Shown piece by piece: positions 18,954-30,379 of a DNA stretch of 64,000 bases. How positions within the stretch are numbered: the stretch's first letter is position 1; every line of letters begins with the position of its first letter. The notes under the pieces were generated by a model. The model had not been told where the DNA came from. It ran no database searches and saw nothing but the letters and a program-made list of their open reading frames with translations. The DNA is from Sabethes cyaneus. Lineage: Eukaryota > Arthropoda > Insecta > Diptera > Culicidae. The stretch covers positions 37,349,347-37,413,346 of the forward strand of contig NC_071354.1 of the NCBI RefSeq assembly GCF_943734655.1. The letters are read 5' to 3'. The translations under genes and the position numbers were made by a program.

Positions 18954-19753
18954 ATGCCTAAAGTGAGTTTCTGTCCAAAATCGGCGGATTTTTGCAGTTT
19001 ATAATGCTTTAAACCGATAGTAATTGTATGTTTTCGTTTCTCAGGCACGCAAGGAACCCGTAAATGCTGTTCAAGTCTTCGGACGCAAGGTAAATATGGT
19101 TGTTTTATTCCTTTATTATTTCTGTGAATAACAGTGCTTTTTGGGAGTTAAATGTCGTTCACCGTTCAACATTAGATTAGTAATTTTAGTAATGTTGCAT
19201 TTAATAATGCCTGTATTGCAAACTGAGTAACGATTGTGTATAGCTATCTGTTTGTAAAAGATTAAAACAAAATTCGCCAATAATTTTAGGTTATGTTTCG
19301 TTCTCTTGACAGGATTATTTGGCATACAATTGACACTGATCTTCATTTTTTCATTTACAGAAAACAGCCACTGCCGTCGCATACTGCAAACGGGGACGTG
19401 GTCTGCTCAGAGTAAATGGTCGCCCACTGGATCAAATTGAACCAAAAATTTTGCAGTACAAACTGCAGGAGCCGCTGCTACTGTTGGGCAAGGAGAAATT
19501 TGCCGGTGTTGATATCCGCATCCGAGTGTCGGGCGGTGGTCATGTCGCACAGATCTACGCTATCCGACAGGCTATTTCCAAGGCCCTAGTGTCGTTCTAC
19601 CAGAAGTACGTCGACGAAGCCTCACGTAAAGAACTGAAGGACATTCTCACCCAGTACGACCGAACTCTGCTGGTTGCCGATCCACGTCGCTGCGAACCGA
19701 AGAAGTTCGGTGGTCCAGGTGCTCGTGCACGTTACCAGAAATCTTATCGTTAA
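18954..19753 (+). CDS. RpS16: 40S ribosomal protein S16 (uS9), three coding exons
   Basis: Exons join(18954-18962, 19045-19089, 19361-19753), 148 codons. Exon 1 encodes only MPK and ends at GTGAGT. Exon 2 runs from an AG at 19043-19044 to GTAAAT. Exon 3 follows TTTACAG. The protein carries the family blocks VFGRKKTATAVAYCKRG, VNGRPL, LLLGKEKFAGVDIRIRV, GGGHVAQIYAIRQAISKAL, QKYVDEASRKEL, and the invariant basic end KKFGGPGARARYQKSYR that reaches into the ribosomal P site. Length equals that of animal S16 (146-148). It is a small-subunit head protein in the cytosol. Start supported by the TOP tract upstream and by homology. Intact and surely functional. A poly(A) signal lies 20 bases after the stop. 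Confidence 0.97.
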
Positions 19754-19772
19754 GGATTTGCGGCCGTTTGAA

Positions 19773-19778
19773 AATAAA
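19773..19778 (+). promoter_or_regulatory. RpS16 polyadenylation signal AATAAA
   Basis: Canonical hexamer 20 bases after the RpS16 stop. Confidence 0.8.
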
Positions 19779-19799
19779 CAATCCATTCTAAAACTATGC

Positions 19800-21280
19800 A
19801 GATGCGGGGATTCATTTGAGGAAATTAGAATAAAAGGAAGACAGACGAAAAGAATGTCTTGTAAGTATCTAGCGTTTATCCGAATTTCCTGTTTCAGATT
19901 AGATCAACAACAAAGTGCATGTTAAATAGAAGCAGTGTGTCAGCGGCTGGTTGTATCAAAGTAGGCTGAGAGAGAGTTTTCGGTGGACGCGCATATTCAT
20001 TTTCCATATCGAGCAGGAATGGTTTGAAAATGTGTTTTTCGAATTTTAATCGAAGTGACCGTTCGTTCAACAGCCATTCTAGTAAAAATAGCTATATTTC
20101 TGTAGACACAATTTTCTAACACTTCAAGCGTTGTTCATGTCATCGCTTGGCTTGGCTAACGAACGTTTTTTCTTAAAATCGGCGATAAGCTTAGTTAATT
20201 GGAACGAAATTTAACTGTACGTTCCAATATTGTTGATTTGAGACTGCAGAGATTCAGCAGTTTCCATATCAAATTGATAAAAACGGCAAAACTGTGTACA
20301 AGGTGTCTAGAAAAATATGTTATCTGGCTACTGGCTTTGTCTTATTGTTGTTTTTTACGTTTTGCTGACAATAATTTTTATAAATTCGCATATTTTTGTA
20401 GATTTAGAGATACAACTGCTAATTTTTAACTCGAGCTTGATTTTGAGCAGTTGAGTTTTCTAATAAAATTTTTAATTTCCGCAAATACCTTACGTGTATA
20501 CTTTACCCAAATATTTACGTATAAATACCTTACCAGGACTAGGAGTTGTTTGTCGATATTTAAAAAAATCGTGAAATTTAAACTCGAAATAGCAGATTTA
20601 TTCCGTGCACCCGGCATTATGTCTGTTAACAAACAATCTTCCAAAAATCATGCACATTTTCGAAAACGATGTTTGAAACTATGAAGGACTGCACTCACGG
20701 TACTGGTTGATCTATTGAGGGTTAATACGTTCTTGTATGTGGCGTGTCGAGTTGAAGCCATATGGCAGCATGGTAGCACAAGTGTGAAGAAGTCGATTAA
20801 ATCTTAGGTTTTAAGTTAGTTTCCCTTTACTAACATCAACTTGGAACTACTGGTGGCAGACAACGTGCCTGTACATTGGCAATTAAGTGCGTCTTCTTCC
20901 AGTTTCTTTTTTTATGAATGGAGAGATGCAGGCATGTTGCATATTTTCGAGGCTGAATAGCCTGAAACCACACGCACACGGGTTGCCTATATGCGGGCGC
21001 GGCACGTGCCGCCTGAAGGTCCATGTGAGAGTACCTAACAGCAAAGCCTCAGTGAAAAAATCATTCACATCATTTAGGGTGATTTATTTATTTTGGAACG
21101 ACCTTACGTGTATTTTGACCACTTTCATGATTTTGGTGGAAATGTTCAAAATAAAGTACGCGTAACGCATGTCCGAAATAAATAAAATCTCTCCAAACCA
21201 TTAAATAAATGAAACAAATACAAAGCAATCTGATAAATCTGCATATCTAGAAGATCCAATGCATGTTTGGAAACGGTTTA
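19800..21280. other. Gene-free stretch
   Basis: AT-rich intergenic DNA with only short, unrelated frames. Nothing recognised. Confidence 0.6.
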
Positions 21281-21283
21281 ACT

Positions 21284-21507
21284 CTTTATAATGCAGTTGC
21301 AACTGTATTGCCATCAACGAAAAATATTTGTTTTGCTTCTTTAATTATATTGATGTTATTATAGAGTTATAGACGCAAAACAAATATGGCATTAGTTTTC
21401 AAAAGGTCGCATAATGCATGCAAAAGGATTGATTATGTGACCTACTGAAAACTAAAGCCAGAAATATTCTTAGTTGGTGGCATTATAGTTGCCACTGCCT
21501 TATAAAG
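21284..21507. mobile_element. 224-bp MITE
   Basis: Terminal inverted repeats CTTTATAATGCAGTTGCAAC (left) and the complement of CTTTATAAGGCAGTGGCAAC (right), arms about 35 bp. No coding capacity. Target duplication not clear. Confidence 0.7.
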
Positions 21508-21524
21508 GAAGTGGTGAGGACCGC

Positions 21525-21665
21525 TAGCTGAAAATTTAGCGTCGCTAACCGCTAATTCTCAAACCGAAAAAGTTAGCTCGCTAATTGCTAAACGCTAATC
21601 GATAAACTCAGATTAGCGAAAATTTCGCTAATCGCTAACCGCTAACCGCTAATCGCTAAATCTGA
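21525..21665. repeat. Cluster of CGCTAA / TTAGCG words
   Basis: More than a dozen GCTAA-type words in both orientations within 140 bases. A similar cluster occurs at 25868-25970. Possibly subterminal regions of one hAT-like element whose ends are now 4.4 kb apart. Confidence 0.5.
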
Positions 21666-21859
21666 ATTACCCAAAAACATTTTTGTTTTGAGCATATACT
21701 ATAATATAAAGCGCAAATAAGGCCATTACAAATATTTAAAAAGGTTTTGTCCCTCCAGTGTTGGGCCACTGAAGGGAGGGGGAGAAGGGATTGAAAAAAA
21801 AACAAAGAGAATTTTTTAATCGAGCAAAAAAAATGACATTTTTATTTTAAGTTTAAACG

Positions 21860-22130
21860 TGAAAACCATTTCTATTCTTGCTTTTAATATATGCGTTGTT
21901 AATTTCCATGCAAAAGTCTACGAAATAAAAACAAAAACGAAAGAAAAATTTTTTGGCCGATTTTCGGAAATTCCGATGTTTGAATATCCATTTCTATTTC
22001 ATGCTAGAAGCGTTAACTCAACTCGTACACTCATCTTTCCAGTTTTTCGGGCTGTAGAGCCCACAGACAATTGATTTCATAAAAAAATTTAACTCATATC
22101 CTACTAATTATTTTTTTGCCCCCTGATTGT
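21860..22130. repeat. Dispersed repeat shared with 14365-14600
   Basis: Extended similarity: TTGCTTTTAATATATRCGTT, TTTTCGGAAA, CATTTCTRTTTCRTGCTAGAAG, GGGCTGTAGAGC, ACAATTGATTT and a final GCCCCC block, all in the same order in both copies. No coding potential established; family unknown. Confidence 0.7.
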
Positions 22131-22365
22131 TCAAGCCAATTTCCAAGGGGGAGATGACAAAAACTTTTAAAATGATTTGCAATGGCCTAACTGTCGACAA
22201 TTCATAATTTTTGGACACAATATCTTCTTATATATAAAAATGGGTTTCTGTCTGTCTGTCTGTCTGTCGGGATGTTCCTTATAGAATCGAAAACTACTGA
22301 ACCAATCGGCGTGAAAATTTGCATGTAGAGGTTTTTGGGGTCATGGAAGGTTCTTACGATGGTTA

Positions 22366-22990
22366 GAGACCCCTCGCCCTACTTAGAGGGGGGCTCCCAT
22401 ACAAATGAAACACAAAATTCTGCATAATTCGAGAACTAATCAAACAAATGGAACAAAATTTGGTATGTGGGAGTTTTCGGAGACAAGAATTTTTCTATGA
22501 TGGATTAGGACCCCTCACCTTTTTAGGAGGGGGGCTCCCATACAAATGAAATATAAATTTCCTCATAACTCCAGAACTAATCAAGCAAATAGAACCATAT
22601 TTAGCATGTGGGTGTTTTTTCAGGCAAATTTTTTTTCTATGGTGAATTAAGACCCCTTCCCTCTTTAGGAGGAGAATCATGACCCCTCTCCCCTTTAATA
22701 GGGGGGGAGGGGGGGGGGGGCTTCCATACAAATGAAACACATATTTCGTCATAATTCGAGAACTAATCAATCAATTGGAACCATATTTTGCTTGTGGGTG
22801 TTTTTGGAGGCAAGAATTTTTTCTATGATGAATTAGGACGAATTTTAGGAGGGGGGCTCCCATAAAAATGAAATACAAATTTCCTCATAACTTTAGAACT
22901 AATCAAGCAAATGAAACTAAACTTGGCATGTGGGTGATTTGGGAGGCAAACACTTTTTCTATGGTGCATTGAGACCTCTCCCCTCTTCAG
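22366..22990. repeat. ~145-bp tandem repeat, about 4.5 units
   Basis: Units each begin near GACCCCTC, continue AGGAGGGGGGCTCCCATACA, then AAATTTCCTCATAACT, AACTAATCAA, GCATGTGGGTG. Unit starts are near 22366, 22509, 22651-22680, 22835 and 22971. A long G run at 22689-22720 marks an expansion inside unit 3. Confidence 0.8.
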
Positions 22991-23044
22991 GAGGTAAATT
23001 ACTGTTACTTTCGTTCAGTTGGGTCCGAACGTGCGACAGCGAGT

Positions 23045-23215
23045 AAGGAGAGAATAACCCCCGCGAAATGGTACTTTCCACGAAAACATTTTCCGTGAAA
23101 TGGTACATCCCGCGTAAGGTTTTTTCGCGAAATGGTATTCCGCGAAACTCTATATTCCGCGTTATGGTCAACCGAGAAATGGTGTGCAAAACGGTATGCG
23201 GCGAAATATTATATA
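23045..23215. repeat. Short degenerate repeat CGCGAAATGGTA
   Basis: About eight spaced copies of (C)GCGAAATGGTA-like words, every 18-25 bases, inside the Helitron-like element. Confidence 0.6.
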
Positions 23216-23589
23216 ATCATGGCGAATATTTTAATGCTTTCCGCTTTGTTTTATCAGGCTAAGCAATGAGGGGAGTTCCTTTCTACTTTACTGTGTGGAA
23301 AATTTGTATATTAAACCACCCATGAACTCCTCAAAAACTTGCAAAACTCGAGATTGTGACAAAGGGCATGCGAGATTCACGATTTATGTACAACACAGTT
23401 TAATTTGAGGAAGTACGAAGTTTGTCGGGTCAGCTAGTGCATGCATAAAAATGAACTGATCTTAGTAATTTTTCATGCGATTACCCAGCCAACTAATGAT
23501 GAAACCACCTATGACCGCCAATTGGAATTGATTGTGTACATAAATAATTTGACAGGATTATCAATTGATTTTTAGCAGTTGCGACGAAA

Positions 23590-23960
23590 ACAGACTAGCA
23601 ACTACACTCGATGCTTGTTAGTACTACCAGATGCAGCCCGGAGTGAAGAAGTTGAACATCGTGAGGCACGGATATAGCCGATCCGGCACATACAACATTC
23701 TCTCCCTTCTAGAGAATGGTTAAGTGCAGTAGAAGCTGAAAAGAGACACCAAGAGCAAGGTGCCCTCAGCCTTCCGCGCCTTGGGGAGGGCGGAACTAAA
23801 CAGTGAAAAAGTACCTCGCTAGAATGGACATTTTTAAGTAGATGCATCGGTCGAGGCTGGCTGACGGCTGAAGGTGCTGGTGAAAAACATCTTTACGGCG
23901 AAGGATGACGAGACCTACTTGATGTTAGACGGCAACGACTGTCAAAGCACTGAGTACATT
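23590..23960 (+). pseudogene. Tc1/mariner-like transposase remnant
   Basis: Frames with stops give RSEEVEHREAR..., RLKVLVKNIFTAKDDETYL and MLDGND; the DDETY block resembles the second catalytic aspartate region of Tc1/mariner transposases. The first part (EEVEHREA) matches 34545-34600, so both derive from one family. Confidence 0.5.
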
Positions 23961-23969
23961 TAGTTTGAA

Positions 23970-24035
23970 AACAGACACTGATGAAACCTGCAGGCGAAAT
24001 ACGCGAATAAATATAGATAGTAGAATTTCAGGTAT
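23970..24035 (+). other. Hammerhead-ribozyme-like core and tail
   Basis: CTGATGA (23978-23984), a short CCTGCAGG stem, then GAAA (23995-23998) reproduce the two conserved hammerhead core strings in the right order and spacing. The stem after GAAA reads TACGCG and is not self-complementary as in active short-stem types. The following AATAAATATAGATAGTAGAAT recurs after the related motif at 59043. Probably an inactive relic. Confidence 0.35.
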
Positions 24036-24225
24036 CATATCCTACTAAGACGCTCCAAAAACTTTAGACATTACGCCCCACCAACAAGGTAAGCGATGGT
24101 GTCAAATATATCTCCCACAGATAGTTCCCAAAGAATGTCTTTCTGTAACTGACGATTAGCGAGAAGCAAATGTTTAAGCTGCTGTTCTTTCTTTCGGGGC
24201 TTGTGGTGAACGGGAATATATGCAG

Positions 24226-24615
24226 CAGGCTTGGCATACACTTTTCGCTTCGATTTTGCTCTTTTGATTACTGCACCTCAGCGAAGCAGAATTTGAAAAA
24301 GTGGTATATGGGGCGTTTGAAGAGATAGTAATTATCTATAATATTGCTGAAGAAAGTAAAGCTTTATCTTTAATATTTACGCCACTGTAGGGCTGCAATG
24401 CCGTTGGTAGCAAAAAGAGCGCTCGTTTTGCTACCAACAGGGTATCAGCCTTATAGCGCCGTAAATACTGGAGATAAAGCATTACTTTCTTCAGCAATAT
24501 CATAGATAATTACTAGCTCTACAAATGCCCCATACATCACTTTTTCAAATTCTGTTTCGCTGAGGTACAGTAATCAAAAGAGCAGAATCGAAGCGAAAAG
24601 TGTATGCCAAGCCTG
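24226..24615. mobile_element. 390-bp fold-back hAT-type element, copy A
   Basis: Nearly the whole element is an inverted repeat with ~180-bp arms: CAGGCTTGGCATACACTTTT at both ends, then TTTTGATTACTG, GAATTTGAAAAAGTG and a centre with GTTGGTAGC...GCTACCAAC. Flanked by the 8-bp duplication ATATGCAG / ATATGTAG (one change). No coding capacity. Related to 54836-55199 and 56956-57347. Confidence 0.85.
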
Positions 24616-24623
24616 ATATGTAG

Positions 24624-25270
24624 TATGAAGTGCATGGTGGAAGTTACCGCCTGGAGAACGTGATTTTTTGGCCGCCCCGGCCTCGGCCCAATGTGCCAAA
24701 AGATCAATGGAGGAGATGTACCGGTAAAAGATAATCATTGTACTGAATACTGTCAATCGTTCCGGCGTCCCCCAGCTGTAAGCAATAGAACATTTTCATT
24801 GTTTCATCGGCCATGACTAAGGTTTCGGCTAACTGCCGTCAGGCCGACTGACAGGGCGTCGAAACATTCGTATAATGTTTCGACGCCTTTAATAAAAGTA
24901 GCATTTAAGGGTAGCTTTTGTAGTTCTTTTCATCTTCCTTGAACAAGCTTGAAAAATAAAAAGCGAAACATCGGAGAGTAACTAAAAATTTGTTACGATT
25001 TTAGTTTGACTACATACGCCATTTCCCAAAGAAGTTCTTTTAATCGCGGTTCGTATTTAGTTTATTTTTGTAATGCATATGTTATCACCACAACTTGTTT
25101 GTCCTTAAAGAAAGAAACTTAGAAACTTAGTATCTATTATCTAGAAATATTCGTGTTTCAGTTCCATATTGCATGCTCTATAAGTGTCTGTTTCTTATGT
25201 TATTATTGCCGGAATTCAATTAGAACTCGTTTGAATTCGACTTGACTGGAAAAGATGAGTGGACTGTCAT
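24624..25270. other. Gene-free stretch
   Basis: No gene recognised; AT-rich intergenic sequence. Confidence 0.5.
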
Positions 25271-25284
25271 TCACCAGATAGTAA

Positions 25285-25725
25285 TACAGCACTCGTTCGC
25301 TAATTGCACGAATGAGGCGATGCGATTAGCGAATTTCGTTTTTTAATTGCACGATAGTTGCCAATATTTATTGTAAAACGTGATGCGATATCACTGTAAA
25401 AAACTCTTCACATGCATTCACACGTACGCTAAATTTTGGGAAGAACATCTAAATTTTTACAAACGAACTAAAAGCTTAATGAATATGTGTTCAATTAGTC
25501 AAAGTTTAGCCAAATTTGCATGAATTTATTTGTAATGTATCTACGTAATGCAGAGATAGAGAGTTTGCATTCGGCAACGCTGCATTTTTGTTTATAGCAA
25601 CCACCTGGAAACCCACGTGTAGTTTGACAGATAACTGTTTTTTAGTTGCACGATCGTGCAACTAGTGAACGTGCAATTAAAAGACGGTGCAGTTAGAGGA
25701 CGTGCAATTAGCACGTGCAAGTAGA
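25285..25725. repeat. Putative MITE with repeated TAATTGCACG words
   Basis: (C/T)TAATTGCACG occurs at about 25300 and 25341, and inverted CGTGCAATTA at about 25665 and 25699, with a CACGATCGTG palindrome at 25647. This mirrored arrangement suggests subterminal binding sites of a small TIR element; boundaries uncertain. Confidence 0.45.
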
Positions 25726-25867
25726 ACTATTATTTTGGTGATTCAACTGCATACAAACTGGTTGATTTGTGACATTATTTAAAACCAATGCAATATAACA
25801 ATTGTGAGGTAAAGTTTGAATGATTTCACAATTTTCATGCAGCTTTACCGATTTCAAGGGTTTATTT

Positions 25868-25985
25868 TTAGCGAAGCTAACGGTTTTGCTAACGTATTTA
25901 GCGCAAACGCTAACTCGCTAACCAGAATTTAGCGCCGCTAACAAGCGATTTAGCGAATTAGCGAAATTGTGCCCAACACTCGGGC
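25868..25985. repeat. Second cluster of GCTAA / TTAGCG words ending in a hAT-like terminus
   Basis: The minus strand reads GAGTGTTGGGCACAATTTCG and then many CGCTAA words, like hAT termini that start CA-TGTTGGGCA. See 21525-21665. Confidence 0.45.
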
Positions 25986-26559
25986 TAAGCATAACACTAC
26001 TACTACGCTACTCAAGTTTTAAATGAAGAACAAACACATTTTATGCATTTAAAAATGTTATTTACGGAATATTCAGTTTAAAAATTAACCAGCTGACACA
26101 ATTCTTCGCAATAGTATAGGGGGACGTCCCCCCATGCTGTACCGTTCACCTTTGGATTTAGACATATATAAACTCAACACTTAGCATAACTTTAGTTTTT
26201 ATTCACTGGAAGACTAATTAAGAAGACTCTTTTCCAATAAAAATAGAATACACGTACTTGCATCACCAGTGAACCATTTAAAAAGCCAAATGAGAAATTG
26301 ATTAAAATGATTACTTAAAAATTGTCAAAATGTTTAAAACCTTTTATTGCTTGCATACTTGTTGACCAAAGATGTTTGAAAAATTCCCTAGAATAAAAAT
26401 CAACAATTTTTTATGGACTACATCAAACCTCGTCTGTTTTCTTCGAAGAGTTGATCATCAACTGGTTCCTTGTTTTTTCATCATAAAGCTAATGGTCGGT
26501 AGTTACGTACGATAGACGAGAGTGACACAATATGTCGTCGTTGTCGTCTGCAGCCTAGA

Positions 26560-27484
26560 GCCGGAGTGGCTCGTGCTGTTTCAAGCAGTCGTTTCTATTC
26601 AACTCGGTCTTGGGCCATTCGTCGCAAATTTCCCAGTCGTCTCAAAAGTCATAAATCACTTTCGACTTGGTCAAGCCATCTTGCATGTTGAGCCTTCGTG
26701 ATTCTAGTGCCGGTGGGGTTGTTGACAAGAACTGTTGTCGATGGTGTGTCGTCCGGCATCCTTCCGACGTGCCCGGCCCACCGCAGCATACCGACTTTCG
26801 TCAGATGTATATGGAAGTCTCTGGGATTCTCAAGCAGTGAAAGTATGCAGGGTTGCCACAAGCACAGATTATTCTGTGTTTAACAGATATTTGAAAGAAA
26901 TCGCCTGTACAGAATCTGTATGCACAGAATACAGTTTTTCGTCAACTACACAGATTAAACAGATTTTTGAGCTCTTAAATGAGAGTGAAAGAGACGGAAA
27001 TAGCCAGCAAAATGACTCTCCGTCTCTTTCACTCTCATTGTTTTGCCTTGGACAGATTTTGGCACAGATTTTTTCCTCGCTGTACAGATGGCCAGATTTT
27101 TCCAACAAAAAACACAGAATTTTATGTGGCATCCCTGAAAGTATGTCGTTATTCATATACTTCTACCCTTGATGAAAATCATGCCTCTCCTTTCGATATC
27201 CGCTGGTCGGAACACTGCCTCAAGAGTGATATTGAACAGCATACTGGATAAGCTGTCACCTTGTCCCAACCCTCGCCGCGTCTTGAAGGGATTCGAGTGT
27301 GTTCCCGAGACGTGTGAGGTGCGAAACACATCACTCGTTCCAATGTAGCTCTGATTAGTCGCGTCAGTTTACCCGGAAAATTGGTTTCGTGCATTATGTG
27401 CCACGGCTGGTCTCGATGGACTGTATCGTATGTTGCGTTGAAATTAATAAGGTGTGATACAAGGACACGATGTACCCTCAACAT
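26560..27484 (-). pseudogene. LINE reverse transcriptase remnant
   Basis: Minus-strand pieces: TYDTVHRDQPWHIMHETNFP (RT palm start), then in another frame RRGLGQGDSLSSMLFNITLE (the GxxQG.xLS box), and further down the C-terminal block LRWAGHVGRMPDD...GTR...ARWLDQVESDL. Frameshifts, missing FADD region and an internal hAT insertion show that it is dead. The same C-terminal block occurs at 29200-30020, 49150-49566 and 51430-51757. Confidence 0.8.
26848..27137. mobile_element. 290-bp hAT-type MITE inside the LINE remnant
   Basis: TIRs CAGGGTTGCCACA (left) and the complement of CAGGGATGCCACA (right), perfect 8-bp duplication AAAGTATG at 26840-26847 and 27138-27145. The centre holds a palindrome, GAGAGTGAAAGAGACGGA and its complement around 26982-27035. 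Confidence 0.9.
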
Positions 27485-27519
27485 TTCTGCAAGATCTGTC
27501 GGATGGTAAAAATCTGGTC

Positions 27520-28515
27520 GGTAGAAGCGTGAGCATGTTCCTTGACATCAGAGAATCAGCACCATTGGTTGACAAAGGGGGTGGGACTAATAGGGGGGAG
27601 ACGATAACTTCGAAGCGCCTTGACCACTCTTTATCAAGCTTTCATACATGTTCCTTGATATAAGGGAATCAGAACTGAAGGGGTTGAAAAAAGAGGGGGC
27701 GAGTAACAGGGGGAAGACTCCAAAATGTTTGGACGGTTCTTCCTTAAGTGACGGTGGGATAAAAGAGGGAGCTGATAACAGGAGATTGCTAACAGGAAGG
27801 GGGAGTAACGTCCACATGACGGTAACAATTTATCCGTACAACAGAAAAAATCCAAATACGAAACAGTAAATGGCAATGCTCGCAGCTGTAGATTTGTCAA
27901 GTGTAATTATGCGCAGAATCAAAGTGACCCGTATAAAAAGTGTTCGACCATTAGTGCTAAGTATTGCTGGCCGACTCTATTTCAGTCCCAGGGGTAATCA
28001 TGCAAACAGTGTGAAGTTGATCTGAGAACACCATGTTTTTCCCTTGGTCAACTTTATGTGGCATGTTCCAGAGTGGGCTCGGCCAATAATTTGTGCATAC
28101 TTGCTCCTGGTGGTGAAACTAAAAGTATTGTTTACAAACAAGTTTGGCTTGAAGTGAGATGAAAGGAATGACAGGTTTTTTGTATCCATGGAAGAAAAAC
28201 TGTTGCACCTTCTACTTTTTTTTAAAAGTACAATACCAAAACTATTCATTACCTATGGGTGGGGTGGCCATTGTCAGCGGAAGGTGCAAATAGAATAAAT
28301 GTCTTTGTTTCTCTTTCTTTATAGGGTTTCATAGGGATTTCCGTAAAGAAAACAGATGTGTAAGTGGCCGGGTAGACAAAAGAGGGGGAGCTGACAAATG
28401 GGAAGGAACGTCCAAAAGAGGAACAAGCGTTATATTTTTGAATTATAAGCATTTCGGTTACAATAACTGATGTACAAGTGACTGTGAGACAAAGGTGCCC
28501 CGAGTAAGATCGGTC
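27520..28515 (+). repeat. Repeat region related to a Helitron-like family
   Basis: Two units start CATGTTCCTTGA(C/T)AT at about 27535 and 27650, each followed by A-GGGGG-rich spacers. The distal part (28466-28535) reads TGTACAAGTGACTGTGAGAC and ends CAGCTGGT. The same words occur inverted at 54478-54693, where the end is CAGCTAGT. Non-coding. Confidence 0.5.
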
Positions 28516-29159
28516 ACTCAGCTGGTTACTGATATTTACTGATAGTTACCAGTAACGTACTGAAACTACTGACAGTTATCAGTAACAAAGGTAAGGTGCA
28601 GCAATTTGATTGCATTTGCACATCTGTGATGTGCATTGACAGTGCTGGCAACCTGCTTACTGACAAAACGGCAGGAACACTTTTAGACGTTGTTGACTGG
28701 AGAGGTAAACACGGAGATCAGCAGAAACAGGATAAGAATTGCGAGCGATGGCCAAGCTGTGGAGTCACCAACACAGGAGCACGTTAGGATCTGGGTCGGT
28801 CAGGAAATAAATGCCGGAGGAGTGGTTGAATGGCCTCAATTCCCATATTTTTTAAAAATGGACATCGATTCGAGGGTAAAAACGTGGCTCAATTCTGCCT
28901 ATAAGGTGCTCTCTCGTATCCTGTTCTGTAGACTGAGACCGTTGGGGGAGTCCTTTAGCGGCAAGTACAGAGTGCGTGACGATTTTTTGCAGTAAATTTC
29001 AAATAGCAATTTCTCATGTTTGCGAAGCAATATTCAGATATATCTGGCAGCACTGAATAGCTTATACTGTTGTATGTTAGATGTAAACGAACAAAAAATC
29101 TTCTGGTTGAAGCATCCTCATCATAATGATTCTGTCAGTTAAGATCATCGAAGTGCCTC

Positions 29160-29480
29160 CCGGTGGCCGTTTACGGACATGAATCATGGGTGCTAACGGA
29201 AACTGATCGATGAGTGCTTGGGGTTTTCAGCGTAAAATTCTGCGATCAAGACTTCGTGGCAAAATAGAAAATGGAGTAAGGCGCAGACACATGAACCATG
29301 AGTTGTATCAGGTATACAAATATGAACGATGCACGCTCAGCTGGTGTTCGAGGTGATTGAAGAACGGCAGCCCAGGATCGATAGTACTACAGGAGCATAA
29401 TTCGTTCGGTGCAGGATAGATAACGGACTGTTGCCACCAAAGTAAACCAAGTATTAAAAGTGTTATCTTATCTGATAGGA
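29160..29480 (+). pseudogene. LINE C-terminal remnant (RT connection region)
   Basis: Broken frames give LGVF.., KIENGVRRRHMNHELYQVY, matching the NGVWRRRMNHEL block of 49194-49535. Interrupted and truncated. Confidence 0.6.
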
Positions 29481-29484
29481 AAAA

Positions 29485-29692
29485 AAGAAAAAAGGCTGGG
29501 TGCTAATTCCGTTATCGAGATTTGACCTTCTGTTTTTTATACGACAGACTTCGCAACCAGCTGTTAAAATACAGGACAGTGCGGGGTCAGTGCTACGATC
29601 ATATTGACTCTAATAGCCTCTCTCAGCCGAGATTCGAACATACGACGACTGGCTTCTAAGATCAGCGTCTTACCTCGAGGCCAACTGGGAGG
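29485..29692 (-). mobile_element. tRNA-derived SINE
   Basis: Minus strand: TTGGCCTCGAGGTAAGACGC (A-box-like) and, about 40 bases on, GTTCGAATCTCGGC (B box), followed by an unrelated body to about 29485. This is the head of a polymerase III SINE. Family resemblance to mosquito Feilai is only a suggestion. Confidence 0.7.
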
Positions 29693-29699
29693 CAAACTG

Positions 29700-30030
29700 A
29701 TCTGAATTATCTGATAGGAGTCTTCCACAATTTTGAGCGGAGAATGGCGCAGGCGTATGAGCCACTAGTTGCCGACACTCCTTGGAGAGATATCCATCGT
29801 TCACCTGGCGTAAATCGACAGGTTACGGTAGGTCGGCCACCCACGTCGCGAGGATGCCGGACGAAATCTGTTCTCTTCACAGACCCGTCGACACCAGCAA
29901 TCAAAGAAAGGTCAATGAAGTTGAAACTGACTTATCAGTGTCGAGGGGCGTGGGCGATGAGTAGCCCAAGACCGAGTGTGGTCGAGAAATGTTCGCGAAA
30001 ATTGATGGAGAGGGACGCATGGTTTAATTA
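29700..30030 (+). pseudogene. LINE C-terminal remnant
   Basis: Frames EWRRRMSH..., IDRLR*VGHPR, GRMPDE and DLSVSRGVGDE correspond to WRRRMNHEL, RWAGHVARMPD and the LxxxG tail of the LINE C-terminus; three frames are needed. Confidence 0.6.
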
Positions 30031-30379
30031 AATATACCTCGGCGTATGTCATCGTCAAAGTAATGCAATTCAGTTGGAAGTATGTTTATAATTTTATTTC
30101 TCAAAATTGTTTTCAATTTTTTTATTATCATAAGTTATTAACCGCCTACACTCGAAGACGATGAATATCGGCAGCGTACGGCTGAGATGCTGCCTTCAGC
30201 GATAAGTTAACAAATTTACGAGTATAGAATAATATAATCATAAACATTTGTCTGGTCTGTTTGTTCCCTAGCAAAATCGGAAATTTCGAGACCGCAGTGT
30301 GCTGTCTAATTCGCTTGTATCGCGTTGCATTCGATGGTAGAGTTTTGCAATTTGTTGGTTGTCATTAGAATTATCACGT

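Larger units (their letters stand above)
22223..23438 (+). mobile_element. Non-autonomous Helitron-like element with internal tandem repeats
   Basis: Starts TCTTCTTATATATAAAAATG followed by a (CTGT)n tract, and ends TTTGTCGGGTCAGCTAGT, a CTRRT terminus with no TIR or target duplication. It contains ~145-bp tandem repeats and a short-repeat block. The 3' neighbour base is G instead of the expected T, so the end is inferred. Confidence 0.6.

Noticed and set aside
22240..22270. (CTGT)n tract as a CRISPR-like or regulatory array
   Set aside because: Simple microsatellite at the start of a Helitron-like element; direct repeats without spacers.
29600..29690. tRNA-like A and B boxes suggesting a tRNA gene
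   Set aside because: No complete cloverleaf, and a SINE body follows; same for 37500-37600.
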